Part shown: positions 53,588 through 62,700 of the stretch, piece after piece
Numbering within the stretch: the stretch's first letter is position 1
Layout of the letters: each line of letters starts with the position of its first letter
DNA from: Bacteroidaceae bacterium
Lineage (GTDB): Bacteria > Bacteroidota > Bacteroidia > Bacteroidales > Bacteroidaceae
Assembly: GCA_024398435.1 (NCBI GenBank)
Contig: JAKSJD010000005.1
Span: 1-64,000, forward strand
DNA length: 64,000 nucleotides
Direction of reading: 5' to 3'
Notes under the pieces: model-generated
The model's database searches: none
Told to the model about the DNA's origin: nothing
The model's input: the letters and a program-made list of their open reading frames with translations, nothing else
Made by a program: the position numbers and the translations under genes

Positions 53588-55993
53588 ATGAAGCAAAAAT
53601 TATTAGTATTATCATTCTTGTTGTGCGCCACAACAACAATGTATGCCCAAGTATCATTTGGCGAAGCAGAGAAATTCAATACAGATTGGTTGTTCAGTCT
53701 TTCCGACGATGCCAGTGCAAAGGAAATCAAGTTCGACGACAGCAGTTGGCGCAAACTCACATTGCCACACGATTGGTCGATCGAAGGTCAGTTGTCACAA
53801 GACTTGGCCAGTTGTACGGGTTATCTTCCTGGTGGAATTGCATGGTATAGAAAGCATTTCGCTGTGACTGACACTCATGCCAAGCATTACATTTACTTTG
53901 AAGGAGTGTACAACCGAAGCGAAGTCTATCTCAACGGTCAATTGCTCGGCAAGCGCCCTAACGGATACATTTCGTTCCTATACGATATGACTCCATACCT
54001 GAAAGATGGAGAAAACATTCTTGCAGTAAGAGTCGACCACAGCAAGTATGCCGATTCACGCTGGTACACAGGAAGCGGAATCTACAGAGATGTTTGGCTC
54101 GTCAATGCTGACAAGACTCACATTGCACAGTGGGGACTTGGCTATAAGGCCACCGAACTTACAGACGCTAATGCAACAGTTGAAGTGGATGTAGATGTTG
54201 AGAACGAAGGGAAACTCGACTACACTATCCGTTTAGCATTGGCTGATAAGGATGGAAAAGTCGTTGCACAAAGTGAAGGTAAGACAAAAACACAGAAACT
54301 TTCCGTAAAGAATCCACATCGATGGAATCTCAACGATCCATATCTCTATACTCTTAAGGCTGAAGTAGTAGCCGGAGGAAAGGTTGTTGACAAGGCCGAA
54401 ACTCGTGTAGGTCTTCGTACGCTTCAGTTCGATGCCGACAAAGGTTTCGCTCTCAACGGCAAATGGATGAAAGTGAAAGGTGTTTGTATCCACCACGATG
54501 CAGGTGTTCTCGGTTCGGCCGTTCCAAAGGAAGTATGGCGTCGCCGTTTGGTAAAGTTCAAGACGATGGGTGTGAACGGCATTCGCATGAGCCACAATCC
54601 GCAAGCACCAGACCTTTACGATCTTTGTGATGAGATGGGATTCCTCGTCATGGACGAAGGTTCCGACGAATGGGAATTCCCAAAGAAGAAGTGGATAAAG
54701 GGTTGGAACAATGGTACTCCAGGCTATGACGGAACGTTTGATTTCTTTGAAGAATGGATCGACACTGACATCCGCGATATTGTACGTCGCGACCGCAACC
54801 ACCCATGCGTATTCCTTTGGAGTGTGGGCAACGAAGTGGACTACCCTAACGACCCATACAGCCACCCTATTCTCGACGGCGACGGTTCGAAGATAAGTCA
54901 GCCAGTTTCGGGAGGTTATAAGAAAGATGCTCCACGTGCCGAGCGAATCGGAATCATTGCAAAGCGCTTGGCTGCCGTGATCCGCAGTGTCGACACTTCC
55001 CGTCCTGTAACAGGTGCATTGGCTGGTGTGCTTATGAGTAATCAGACGGAATATCCTCAGGCTGTTGATGTCGTAGGCTACAACTATACTGAAAGCAGAT
55101 ATATCAGCGACCACAAGGAATATCCAAAGCGCATTATCTATGGAAGCGAAACGAGCGGAAACCTTGCAGCATGGAAAGCAGTGAAGGATAATGAGCATAT
55201 CTTTGGTCATTTCATCTGGACTGGTCTCGACTATCTCGGCGAATCGGGTCGTTGGCCTTCACGCGGTCTCAACACCGGACTTATCGACCTTGCTGGCTAT
55301 CCAAAACCAAAGGCTAAGTTCTTCGAGTCTCTCTGGAGCGAACAGCCAATGGCTTATATCGGTACACAAAGTCTGCGCAGCAATTTCGGAGGTTTCGGTG
55401 GAGGCAACAACAATCGCCGCATGAATCTCTCGACTGATGCTTGGGACACTTGGAACTATCAGGAAGGTCAGCAAGTGAGAGTGCTTTGCTACACGAATTG
55501 CCCTCAGGCCCGACTGAAGGTGAACGGAAAGGTTGTGGGCGAGATGAAGCCTTACGACGAACAGACTTGCATCATCTATTGGGATGTTGACTATGAGGCA
55601 GGAACTGTAGAGGTGGAAGGTTGCGACAAGGCTGGTAAGGTGATTGCCACTTATGCCATCAAGACTGTTGGTGAGGCAGCTGCCCTCAAGGCATTCGTCG
55701 ATAAGGATGGATATGAGCCTACCGACAAGGTGGTTCATGTAGTGATGGATGTTGTGGACAGTAATGGAGAGAGAGTTGTCCGTGCCCGCAATGAGGTCAC
55801 TTGTACGGTGGAAGGCGGAAAGCTCCTCGGACTTGAAGCTGCCAACAATTCCGATATGAGCGACTATACTGACAATAAGCACAACGTGAATCGTGGCCGC
55901 ATCCTTTCTTACATTCAGAAGGATAATCCAAAGGGAAAGGCTAAGGTGACATTCTCTGCAGAAGGTTTCAGTCCTGTAACGATTGAAATTTAA
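53588..55993 (+). CDS. Secreted beta-galactosidase-type GH2 glycosidase
   Basis: The 801-residue protein belongs to glycoside hydrolase family 2. It has a signal peptide (LLCATTTMYAQ), a sugar-binding jelly-roll domain (RKLTLPHDWSIEGQ, GVYNRSEVYLNGQLLGKRPNGY), an immunoglobulin-like domain and the TIM barrel. The barrel has GVCIHHDAG, NGIRMSHNPQAPDLYDLCDEMG, WSVGNEVDYPN with the acid/base Glu near residue 415, and IIYGSETSGN with the nucleophile Glu near residue 518. A C-terminal beta domain follows. Beta-galactosidase is the likeliest activity, but other GH2 activities (beta-mannosidase, beta-glucuronidase-like) cannot be excluded. No terminator-free link to the GH51 gene is certain. Confidence 0.9.
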   Translation: MKQKLLVLSFLLCATTTMYAQVSFGEAEKFNTDWLFSLSDDASAKEIKFDDSSWRKLTLPHDWSIEGQLSQDLASCTGYLPGGIAWYRKHFAVTDTHAKHYIYFEGVYNRSEVYLNGQLLGKRPNGYISFLYDMTPYLKDGENILAVRVDHSKYADSRWYTGSGIYRDVWLVNADKTHIAQWGLGYKATELTDANATVEVDVDVENEGKLDYTIRLALADKDGKVVAQSEGKTKTQKLSVKNPHRWNLNDPYLYTLKAEVVAGGKVVDKAETRVGLRTLQFDADKGFALNGKWMKVKGVCIHHDAGVLGSAVPKEVWRRRLVKFKTMGVNGIRMSHNPQAPDLYDLCDEMGFLVMDEGSDEWEFPKKKWIKGWNNGTPGYDGTFDFFEEWIDTDIRDIVRRDRNHPCVFLWSVGNEVDYPNDPYSHPILDGDGSKISQPVSGGYKKDAPRAERIGIIAKRLAAVIRSVDTSRPVTGALAGVLMSNQTEYPQAVDVVGYNYTESRYISDHKEYPKRIIYGSETSGNLAAWKAVKDNEHIFGHFIWTGLDYLGESGRWPSRGLNTGLIDLAGYPKPKAKFFESLWSEQPMAYIGTQSLRSNFGGFGGGNNNRRMNLSTDAWDTWNYQEGQQVRVLCYTNCPQARLKVNGKVVGEMKPYDEQTCIIYWDVDYEAGTVEVEGCDKAGKVIATYAIKTVGEAAALKAFVDKDGYEPTDKVVHVVMDVVDSNGERVVRARNEVTCTVEGGKLLGLEAANNSDMSDYTDNKHNVNRGRILSYIQKDNPKGKAKVTFSAEGFSPVTIEI

Positions 55994-55995
55994 AG

Positions 55996-56077
55996 AACAA
56001 CGATAACGTTAACCAACAACGATAACGTTAACCAACAACGATAACGTTAACCAACAACGTTAACGATAACGATAACT
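55996..56077. repeat. 19-bp tandem repeat after the GH2 gene
   Basis: Three perfect 19-bp copies (AACAACGATAACGTTAACC) at 55996, 56015 and 56034, then a scrambled 25-bp tail. GTTAAC and AACGTT are short palindromes within each unit. It starts right after the GH2 stop codon and precedes the terminator at 56079. Confidence 0.9.
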
Positions 56078-56078
56078 A

Positions 56079-56118
56079 AAAATCCCGAAAGCTTCAGAGT
56101 CGAGGCCTTCGGGATTTT
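56079..56118. terminator. Bidirectional terminator between GH2 and the transporter
   Basis: Arms AAAATCCCGAA (56079-56089) and TTCGGGATTTT (56108-56118) form a perfect 11-bp stem with GC/GC pairs inside; T-rich sequence flanks it on both sides. Confidence 0.9.
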
Positions 56119-56146
56119 GTTTGTATCCGATTGGAGAGGTTGTTGC

Positions 56147-57490
56147 TTAGTATTTTTCCTGACGCATGCGCCAACCGTAGGCAACTACTACGATGAAGCA
56201 AATCAATGGAAGAACGAATGAAGCATTCACTGCTGGCATTCCGGCTACTTCCTTCATGTCGATGATTGCTGCCTGAACTGGAGGAAGAACTGAACCTCCG
56301 AGGATTGCCATGATAAGTCCTGCTGCTCCGAACTTGGCATCATCGCCCATTCCCTTGAGGGCGATACCGTAGATTGTTGGGAACATAAGGCTCATGCATC
56401 CGCTTACTTCGACGAGGCAATAGAGACCTGCACGTCCGTCGAGGAAGATGACGCAGATGACGAGTACGGTAGCGATTGTACCGAAGATAGCGAGCATCAC
56501 GCCTGGCTTCAGGTATTTCATGAGGTATGTGCAGATGAATCGGCTGCAGATGAAGAATGCCATTGCAAGGATGTTGTAGCCCTGAGAGAGCACTTCAGCT
56601 GCACGCTCGTCGAGCTGGGCAGGAGCGTCGTAGTTGAGGACGGAGAGAATCCATTGTTCGAATCCGTTAGCCTCTTGTCCCTGAAGGATTGGAGTGCCAT
56701 ACTGGATGATGAATGTCCAACACATGATTTGTGCACCTACATAGAAGAACTGTGCGATAACGCCTTCGCGATAGTAGCCAACGGAGAAGATGCGCTTGAT
56801 GGTCGACCAGAACTTAATATCATGGTTGTCCTCTCCCTCCTTTGGAGTCTTTACGATGAGGAGGAGAACGATGATGATTGCGATTACGACGACGATTCCG
56901 AGATAAGGAGCGACAAGTATGCCGAGGTCGGAATCCTTCAGAGCGTTGAACTGGTCTTCAGAGAGGAGGGCTCGTTCGTCGGCACCGCGAGGGTCGAGTC
57001 GTGCCTGGATGAGGTTCATAGCCACAAACATACCGATGATGGATCCGCACGGGTTGAAACACTGTGCGAGATTGAGTCGGCGTGTGGCAGTCTGTTCGTC
57101 GCCCATTGCGAGGATGTAAGGGTTGCAACTTGTCTCAAGGAATGAGAGTCCGCATGTAAGGATGAAGTAGGCAATGAGGAAAGGGAAGTAGATGCCCATC
57201 ATCTTAGCTGGCCAGAAGAGGAGAGCTCCGACGGCATAGAGTCCGAGTCCAACGAGTACGCCCGTCTTGTAGGAGTACTTTCGGATGAAGATAGCAGCTG
57301 GGAAAGCCATTGCGAAATAGCCTCCATAGAATGCGAGTTGCACGAGTGCGCCTTCCGTTACGCTCATTCTGAAGATTTTGGAGAATGCCTTAACCATTGG
57401 GTTGGTGATGTCGTTGGCAAATCCCCAAAGTGCGAAGCAGAATGTGATCAGTATGAACGGAATCAAATACTTTTTTTCTACTGTTTTCAT
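56147..57490 (-). CDS. FucP-type sugar/proton symporter (MFS)
   Basis: The 447-residue protein is a 12-helix major facilitator of the fucose/glucose/galactose permease family (FHS). It begins MKTVEKKYLIPFILITFCFALWGFANDITNPMVKAF, close to the family start, with the charged FGGANDIT-type motif replaced by FANDITNP. The segment SFLETSCNPYILAMGDEQTATRRLNLAQCFNPCGSIIG is characteristic of this family. It would import a monosaccharide across the inner membrane. The sugar cannot be named, though galactose or arabinose would fit the neighbouring glycosidases. Confidence 0.92.
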   Translation of the reverse strand: MKTVEKKYLIPFILITFCFALWGFANDITNPMVKAFSKIFRMSVTEGALVQLAFYGGYFAMAFPAAIFIRKYSYKTGVLVGLGLYAVGALLFWPAKMMGIYFPFLIAYFILTCGLSFLETSCNPYILAMGDEQTATRRLNLAQCFNPCGSIIGMFVAMNLIQARLDPRGADERALLSEDQFNALKDSDLGILVAPYLGIVVVIAIIIVLLLIVKTPKEGEDNHDIKFWSTIKRIFSVGYYREGVIAQFFYVGAQIMCWTFIIQYGTPILQGQEANGFEQWILSVLNYDAPAQLDERAAEVLSQGYNILAMAFFICSRFICTYLMKYLKPGVMLAIFGTIATVLVICVIFLDGRAGLYCLVEVSGCMSLMFPTIYGIALKGMGDDAKFGAAGLIMAILGGSVLPPVQAAIIDMKEVAGMPAVNASFVLPLICFIVVVAYGWRMRQEKY

Positions 57491-57532
57491 TTTCTTTGTT
57501 TGATTTGATTGGTTTATATGGTTGTTATTTAT

Positions 57533-57660
57533 AATGCAGAATGCAGGATGCAGGATTATTTTTCGATGCAGAATGCAGAATGCAGGATGCAGGATTATTT
57601 TTCGATGCAGGATTACCTCTAACCTCTAACCCCTAACCCATCATTCCCCCTTGGGGGAAC
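57533..57660. repeat. Reiterated ATGCAG(G/A) and TCTAACC tract
   Basis: Positions 57533-57604 hold two copies of an ATGCAGAATGCAGGATGCAGG tract ending in ATTATTTTTCG, then heptamers CTCTAAC at 57616-57639, then a perfect TTCCCCC/GGGGGAA hairpin at 57644-57659 that may act as a terminator for the minus-strand gene ending at 57676. Related CTGCAT tracts occur near 2841 and 6190. It has no visible coding content. Confidence 0.7.
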
Positions 57661-57675
57661 AGGAAGGGGGCTCGT

Positions 57676-58845
57676 TTATCTCCTGATTTTTGGTAGGATG
57701 GCTTCGGGATGGAGAGTGGCAAAGTGGTTGGAATCCCTGACTACTAGGATGAGGTATCCTCCTCCTCCGGCTCCGGGCATTTTCCATGCCATTACGTCCT
57801 CCATCTGTGAATATTTGGAGATGAATCCGTCCACATGAGGATTTCTCATTGCTGGGAACATCGAGACCTGTGCATCGAATGAACGTCGGTAGGCATCGGC
57901 AAATCGGTCGAGATCGGTGGCGAGTATGGCGTTCCAGCAGTCGTCGGCAGCTTGTGTGAGGTTTTGGACTTTGTCTTTCGTGATGTCTTTTCCTTCCACT
58001 ACGGAGTATCCCGGTGTGCGAGGGTTCATGGGTATCATGCAGAGATGTTGTTCGAGCCATTGGAGCACTTGCTCATCGTTGTGGGTCTCGATTTGTGTTG
58101 GCCAGAAGTGGTTGTCGTAGAAGTGGCGACAGAGTCCGGGTATGCAGATTCCGATGGCGTCCTGTGCTCCGGAGATGTGTCCTTCTGAGCGTTCGGGATG
58201 GTTTTCGAAGCAGAAGACGAGTCGGGCGAGCATTTCGGGATCCATGTTGATCGGAAGTTGGTAAGGCCAGATTTTCTTGATTTCGTTTCGTGTGGAAGTG
58301 GATAGTCCGCATCGTTCACGCACTTCGAAAGTTGGTTCGAGACTGATGGTGATGGCCCATCCTGGTTGGTGGCACGATACGTAAGGTTGGTCGATCCAAG
58401 TTCCGGCGAGGTCGAGTCGGGTTGGGAGCTGGCATGCTGTCTGTTTGAGAGAAGTGCTGCTTCGGGGGGTGAGTCCTTGCTGCGGGGTTCGTTGCAGGAC
58501 GATGTATTGGATTCCTCGGTCTTGGCAGAACTGTCGCTTGGTGTCGCTGCTTCCGTCGGTGTTGACTACGAAGATGTCGGGTTTGATTCGGTCGACAGTT
58601 CCGACGAAGTCCATGATTCCGTCTCCGTCGTTGATGAATGCGTCGGTGACGTATCTGATGGCTTTCACCATGAAGAGTCGTTCCTGCTCGGAATAGACGG
58701 TTTTGTGTCTTTTATAGTGGAGGATGGTTTGGTCGCTTCCGATTCCGACGTAGAGGTCGCCGTATTGTGCTGCCTGTCGGAAGAATTCGACGTGTCCGCT
58801 GTGTAGGAGGTCGTAGCATCCTGATACGAAAACTTTCTTTGCCAT
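57676..58845 (-). CDS. Fusion of a nucleotidyltransferase and a GHMP-type sugar kinase
   Basis: The 389-residue protein has two parts. Residues 1-130 are a cytidylyltransferase-like nucleotidyltransferase: SGCYDLLHSGHVEF with the HxGH motif, and LTPRSSTSLKQT, the usual end motif. Residues about 140-389 resemble GHMP kinases of the heptose/arabinose type: RLDLAGTWIDQPYVS, GHISGAQDAIGICIPG and GAGGGGYLILV. The classical GLGSSSA ATP loop is not clear; CGLSTST near residue 178 is the best candidate. HldE joins the same activities but with a PfkB kinase in the other order. A sugar-nucleotide synthesis role is likely. Promoter at 58871. Confidence 0.8.
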   Translation of the reverse strand: MAKKVFVSGCYDLLHSGHVEFFRQAAQYGDLYVGIGSDQTILHYKRHKTVYSEQERLFMVKAIRYVTDAFINDGDGIMDFVGTVDRIKPDIFVVNTDGSSDTKRQFCQDRGIQYIVLQRTPQQGLTPRSSTSLKQTACQLPTRLDLAGTWIDQPYVSCHQPGWAITISLEPTFEVRERCGLSTSTRNEIKKIWPYQLPINMDPEMLARLVFCFENHPERSEGHISGAQDAIGICIPGLCRHFYDNHFWPTQIETHNDEQVLQWLEQHLCMIPMNPRTPGYSVVEGKDITKDKVQNLTQAADDCWNAILATDLDRFADAYRRSFDAQVSMFPAMRNPHVDGFISKYSQMEDVMAWKMPGAGGGGYLILVVRDSNHFATLHPEAILPKIRR

Positions 58846-58870
58846 GTTGTTTCTGGAGGATTTGATTTTG

Positions 58871-58901
58871 CAAATTTAAGAAAAATTAAGCTAAGTACAA
58901 A
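58871..58901 (-). promoter_or_regulatory. Promoter of the nucleotidyltransferase-kinase gene
   Basis: On the minus strand TTTG (58898-58901), a 19-bp spacer and TAAATTTG (58871-58878), 26 bp before the start codon. Confidence 0.7.
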
Positions 58902-58941
58902 ATAAAACGCAGAAAAACTTTCCGAAGCAACAAACATTTTC

Positions 58942-59130
58942 CTTTTCCTCTTGCTCCATTTTATCATTCTCATAGCTTCAAAACCAAAATACTGCACATA
59001 ATTAATAATAATATTGTACATAATTAATATTAATATTGACATAATTATTAACCGCAACGTACATAATTTTACTTTTAGAGCCATAAGAAATAGGTTTTAC
59101 AGCTATAGAAACAATAAAATACACCTATGC
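58942..59130. repeat. Dispersed intergenic element, copy B (93-bp core at 58982-59074)
   Basis: The core reads like copy A at 20179-20271 in the opposite orientation: the first 44 bases of core A match the reverse complement of the last 44 of core B at 41 positions (GTAAAATTATG..., TTGCGGT..., ATAATTATGTCAATATTA). The flanks (CTCATAGCTTCAA on the left and CTATAGAAACAATAAAATA on the right) keep the same direction as in copy A. Confidence 0.75.
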
Positions 59131-59217
59131 AAACAATAAAATATACCTTTGCAAACGACGAAACCAATCCATGTCAACACATTTTCACTCATATTCCCGC
59201 GCATACGCGATATTATA

Positions 59218-59243
59218 AATAAGGTGTGATGGCACTCTTTATT
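59218..59243. terminator. Degenerate AATAAGGTGT-type hairpin
   Basis: Left arm AATAAGGTGTG (59218-59228) is identical to that of the 50880 terminator; the right arm (59233-59243) is degenerate with one wobble pair and one mismatch. No gene ends here on either strand, so its role is unclear. Confidence 0.4.
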
Positions 59244-59354
59244 GCACGCATGAAAAAAGCATAAAAATTCACGACAATTGCAATGCAACCATAGCGAAAT
59301 GAGGCGTAACTGTATCCATTTTAAAGAAAAAATAAAAAAACATTACAAAAACTA

Positions 59355-59384
59355 TTGTCATATAAAATAAAAGTCTTACCTTTG
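59355..59384 (+). promoter_or_regulatory. Promoter of the structured leader and surface protein gene
   Basis: TTG (59355-59357), a 19-bp spacer and TACCTTTG (59377-59384). Transcription would begin near 59391, 360 nt before the surface protein ATG. Confidence 0.7.
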
Positions 59385-59390
59385 CACGTT

Positions 59391-59690
59391 GATTGTCTTC
59401 GCATGCCTTTGTGCTTAGGCAGCAAACAGGAGAAGCGTCTCCCGACATATTGAAAAGACTTTTAGCGTTAGCTTTTATTTGTGCAGTTCGCGAATTACCA
59501 CATCAATGAACCCACACAGACAGTAAGAGTGGCGCTCGTGTTGATTATTATCAGCATGGGCTTTTATTCCTTATATTTGTGTGAAGGTTGTGGTAGACCG
59601 GCGAACTCGATATAGAAATAGGTCCATGTTTTTGCGTTTTTATACGTCAAGCCCCACCTATCGTCTACGTCGCTACCACGAGTTTAAGTT
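59391..59690 (+). ncRNA. Long structured leader or ncRNA upstream of the BspA-like gene
   Basis: Nested helices can be read directly. GTCTT/AAGAC (59395/59455) encloses TGCCT/AGGCA (59404/59417) and GGAGA/TCTCC (59429/59438), forming a three-way junction. Next, AGTTCGC/GCGAACT (59485/59601), TACCACA/TGTGGTA (59496/59589) and CACAC/GTGTG (59513/59579) form one long arm closed by a 12-bp hairpin at 59534-59561 with a TATT loop. A last helix ATAGGT/ACCTAT (59618/59656) follows. The region lacks a supported ORF. I could not match it to a riboswitch, tmRNA, RNase P or 6S RNA. Confidence 0.6.
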
Positions 59691-59751
59691 AATGCTCCAA
59701 CATAGAGAGAATAAATTTTAAATAGTATTTAACTTAAACAAAAACAAAGAA

Positions 59752-62700
59752 ATGAAACAAACAATTTCAAAACTGGCCCTTACCTTGGGGCTAATCTTAA
59801 TGTTTGGTAGTAGTGCATGGGCAGCACCTGCATGGGACGATACTGCAACATCCTTTAGCATTTCTACTGAAGGAACTACATCACCAAATGCCACAACATG
59901 GTATGTGATGAAAACTGGTAATTATTATCTTTACAAAGATGGTTCAAGTTGGAAAGCAACCACAACTGCGCCAGATCCAGCATCATTGACATTGACTCAG
60001 TTGAAGAACTATGCTTTCTGCTTCACAAATGGCATAGCAATTCAAAATGCAACTGGTTCTTATATTGTGGCCAGTAGGTCTGGCACGTCTCGAAAGCTTT
60101 CTATGTCGAACAATAGCGCAAACTGGGAACAAACAAATTCAAAATATTATTATGAAGGTATTTTAGATAATTATTATCTATATATCAACAACGGAACACC
60201 TGCTTTGACTACAACTAAGACTAGTGGTGCCGATTGGACAATGTATCCTATCGAGTTCATTCATAAAACACCTGAATATACAGTTGAATATAAAGGTGTT
60301 CCTGCAGGCAAGACAGGTGGCTTCACTTGGAATGGCACAGCATCAGAACGCGATGGCAACACAATCACAACCAAGTTGTCAAAAGACGATATAGTTAAAA
60401 ACATTGTACCTACAGACTTAAACGATGGTTCACGTACAAGTGTGAACATTGATGGTACTACAATCACTATCACTTACACTTATCCAACAGAATATACTGT
60501 AACTTATGTTCCAGCAGAAGGTGTTACTGGCGACTTCGGATTCTCAATTAATACATCAAATAAAAACATAGTTTCTTCTACAGCTGAAACTTTCAAGACA
60601 TTTGAAAAAATCACAAAGGACAATGCAGGAGACTATGTAACTCCAGTCAAAGTTGATAATTGCGTTTCGACATTCTCTGTTTCTAATGACAATGTGATTA
60701 CAATCACTTACCTCTCTGCAACGCAATATGAAGTCGTTTTCGTATTCCCTGAAGGCGCCACTGTTCCTAAGGCATGCGGCTTCACAGTTAAGAACGGTGC
60801 AGAAAAGGGTGCAAACAACACATTCTCCGCAATTGTGGAAGGTGGCATAACAGCTACTAATTACACCAACTATATCACTCTCAACGACTTGACCGGATAT
60901 GGTTGGGATAGGGATGGAAATCCTACTGTTAGCGGAAACACAATTACTGTCAAATATAAAGCTCGTACTGCACAAAATACATTCGATCAGGGTTATTTGC
61001 GCTATACCGTTACCAAGACAGGTGAAGTTTCTGTTAAACTTACTGATTTGGGTAAGCAGGAAGCTACAGCCATAACCATCCCTGCAACTGTTAGTTATGG
61101 TAATAACACTTACGACGTAACTGAAATTGCAGCATTTGGTTTTACAACACGTTACGGAAGCTCTTCTAGCTCAAGGAATGCAGATCAAGACAAAGCAATA
61201 GCTAAATATTTAAACGGTAAAGAGGTTACTGCTATCGGTTACTACACTACCGGTACTGGCGACAATAAAGAAGCAACTCACACATGGTGCGACCATCCAG
61301 AGGAAAGAACCGATGATCGAGACCTTACTGATATGGACATATCTGATGAAGATTTCAAGAGTAGTGCTGTTAGCATTGCCACAGGTACCAACTCACGTTA
61401 TTCGAAATATTTCCATGGATTCAATCCTAATTTGGTAAGTGTGGAATTTGAGGAAGGCTGCAAAATTAAGACCATCCAAAACGATGCATTCTGCGGTTGC
61501 TGGAATCTTGAAAGCTTCAGCGTTCCTTTCAGTGTGGAAGAAATCAAAAATGGTGCATTCGGAGGATGTATCAATATGAAGTCATTCCAGTTTGCTGTAG
61601 GCGAAGTTAATGGAATTGAAAATAGAACGAAGTTGACATATATAGCCGACTCTTTGTTCATCCACTGCGAATCACTCACATCATTGAGAATTCCAGAGGG
61701 AATCTCTAAAATTGGTAATCGCTCGTTCCAGTATATGCTCCGAATCAACAAAATGGAATTACCAAGCACCTTGACTGAAATAGGTGGAGAGTTCATGTGT
61801 ACTGCATTGTCATTGACTTCAATTTCAATACCAGCAAGCGTCACAAAAATTGGTGGTAGTGCATTCCACGGATGCGAAGCACTAAGTGACGTTTACCTCC
61901 TCGGCCCACCAAGTTCGTTGAAAATGAATGGTGAGTATTCAAATGTTAAGACTTTTGGTTCTAATAACGCTTATTGTGCGAAAGCACTTAACAACTGTAC
62001 ATTCCACGTATTGCCACAGTACTTGTATTCGAAAGAAGAAATCGCCGCAGGATATCGCAGTAAGAAGCCAACAGATGAAGGATATAAGGAGGCATATAAT
62101 GGAACTTATAGTTCTGACATCTTGAATTCATGGGGAACGGTAGATGGTGACAATAGTGAGACTGCAAGGGCTGACGGAAATTATTTCACTTCTACTTTCC
62201 CTGAAGTCAAAAAGACATATGTCCCAGGTCAGTGGGTAACATTCTGTATGCCAGAATCTGAAATATTCTTTGAGATTACAGATGCTGATGGAAAACTCGC
62301 TAATCAATCGTTCGTAGATCTTAACGAAGAAACAAAAGCAAAAGTACAAAAAGAACAATCAAGTGAGATAGACCCAACGCCAGGAGGCCAAGAAAATTTC
62401 GTGAAGGAACGTCCTGCAGCAACTACTGATGCCGCTTCTGGATTCCTGAAGTATAATTTTGAATATGGTTGGGATAAATATGATGGTTTCGGCCCAGGAT
62501 GCGAGGTTGCCATAATGACAGATGCATGGGAAGATGCTATAGATCCTAATCTCTATCATGCTCGTTTCGATCTTATCAATATTGATCAAATTCAGCCAAA
62601 CACTCCTTATCTGATTTGCCCAATGCTTGAAGAAGGTGCAAGTCAAGCTGATCTCAACATCTGCCTGTGGACAGATGAAGACATGCGACGTAAAGAATTT

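Noticed and set aside
54233..55210. A 325-codon open frame on the minus strand inside the GH2 gene
   Set aside because: It is antisense to clear catalytic-domain coding sequence, has no recognisable motif and no promoter.
57641..58060. Minus-strand open frame of 139 codons overlapping the nucleotidyltransferase-kinase gene
   Set aside because: It lies in another frame of a gene with clear domain motifs and is Arg/Ser/His-rich like a shadow frame.
59391..59690. Structured leader as tmRNA or RNase P RNA
   Set aside because: The tmRNA tag frame and tRNA-like ends are absent. The GTAAGAG stretch recalls RNase P, but the other conserved RNase P blocks are not found.
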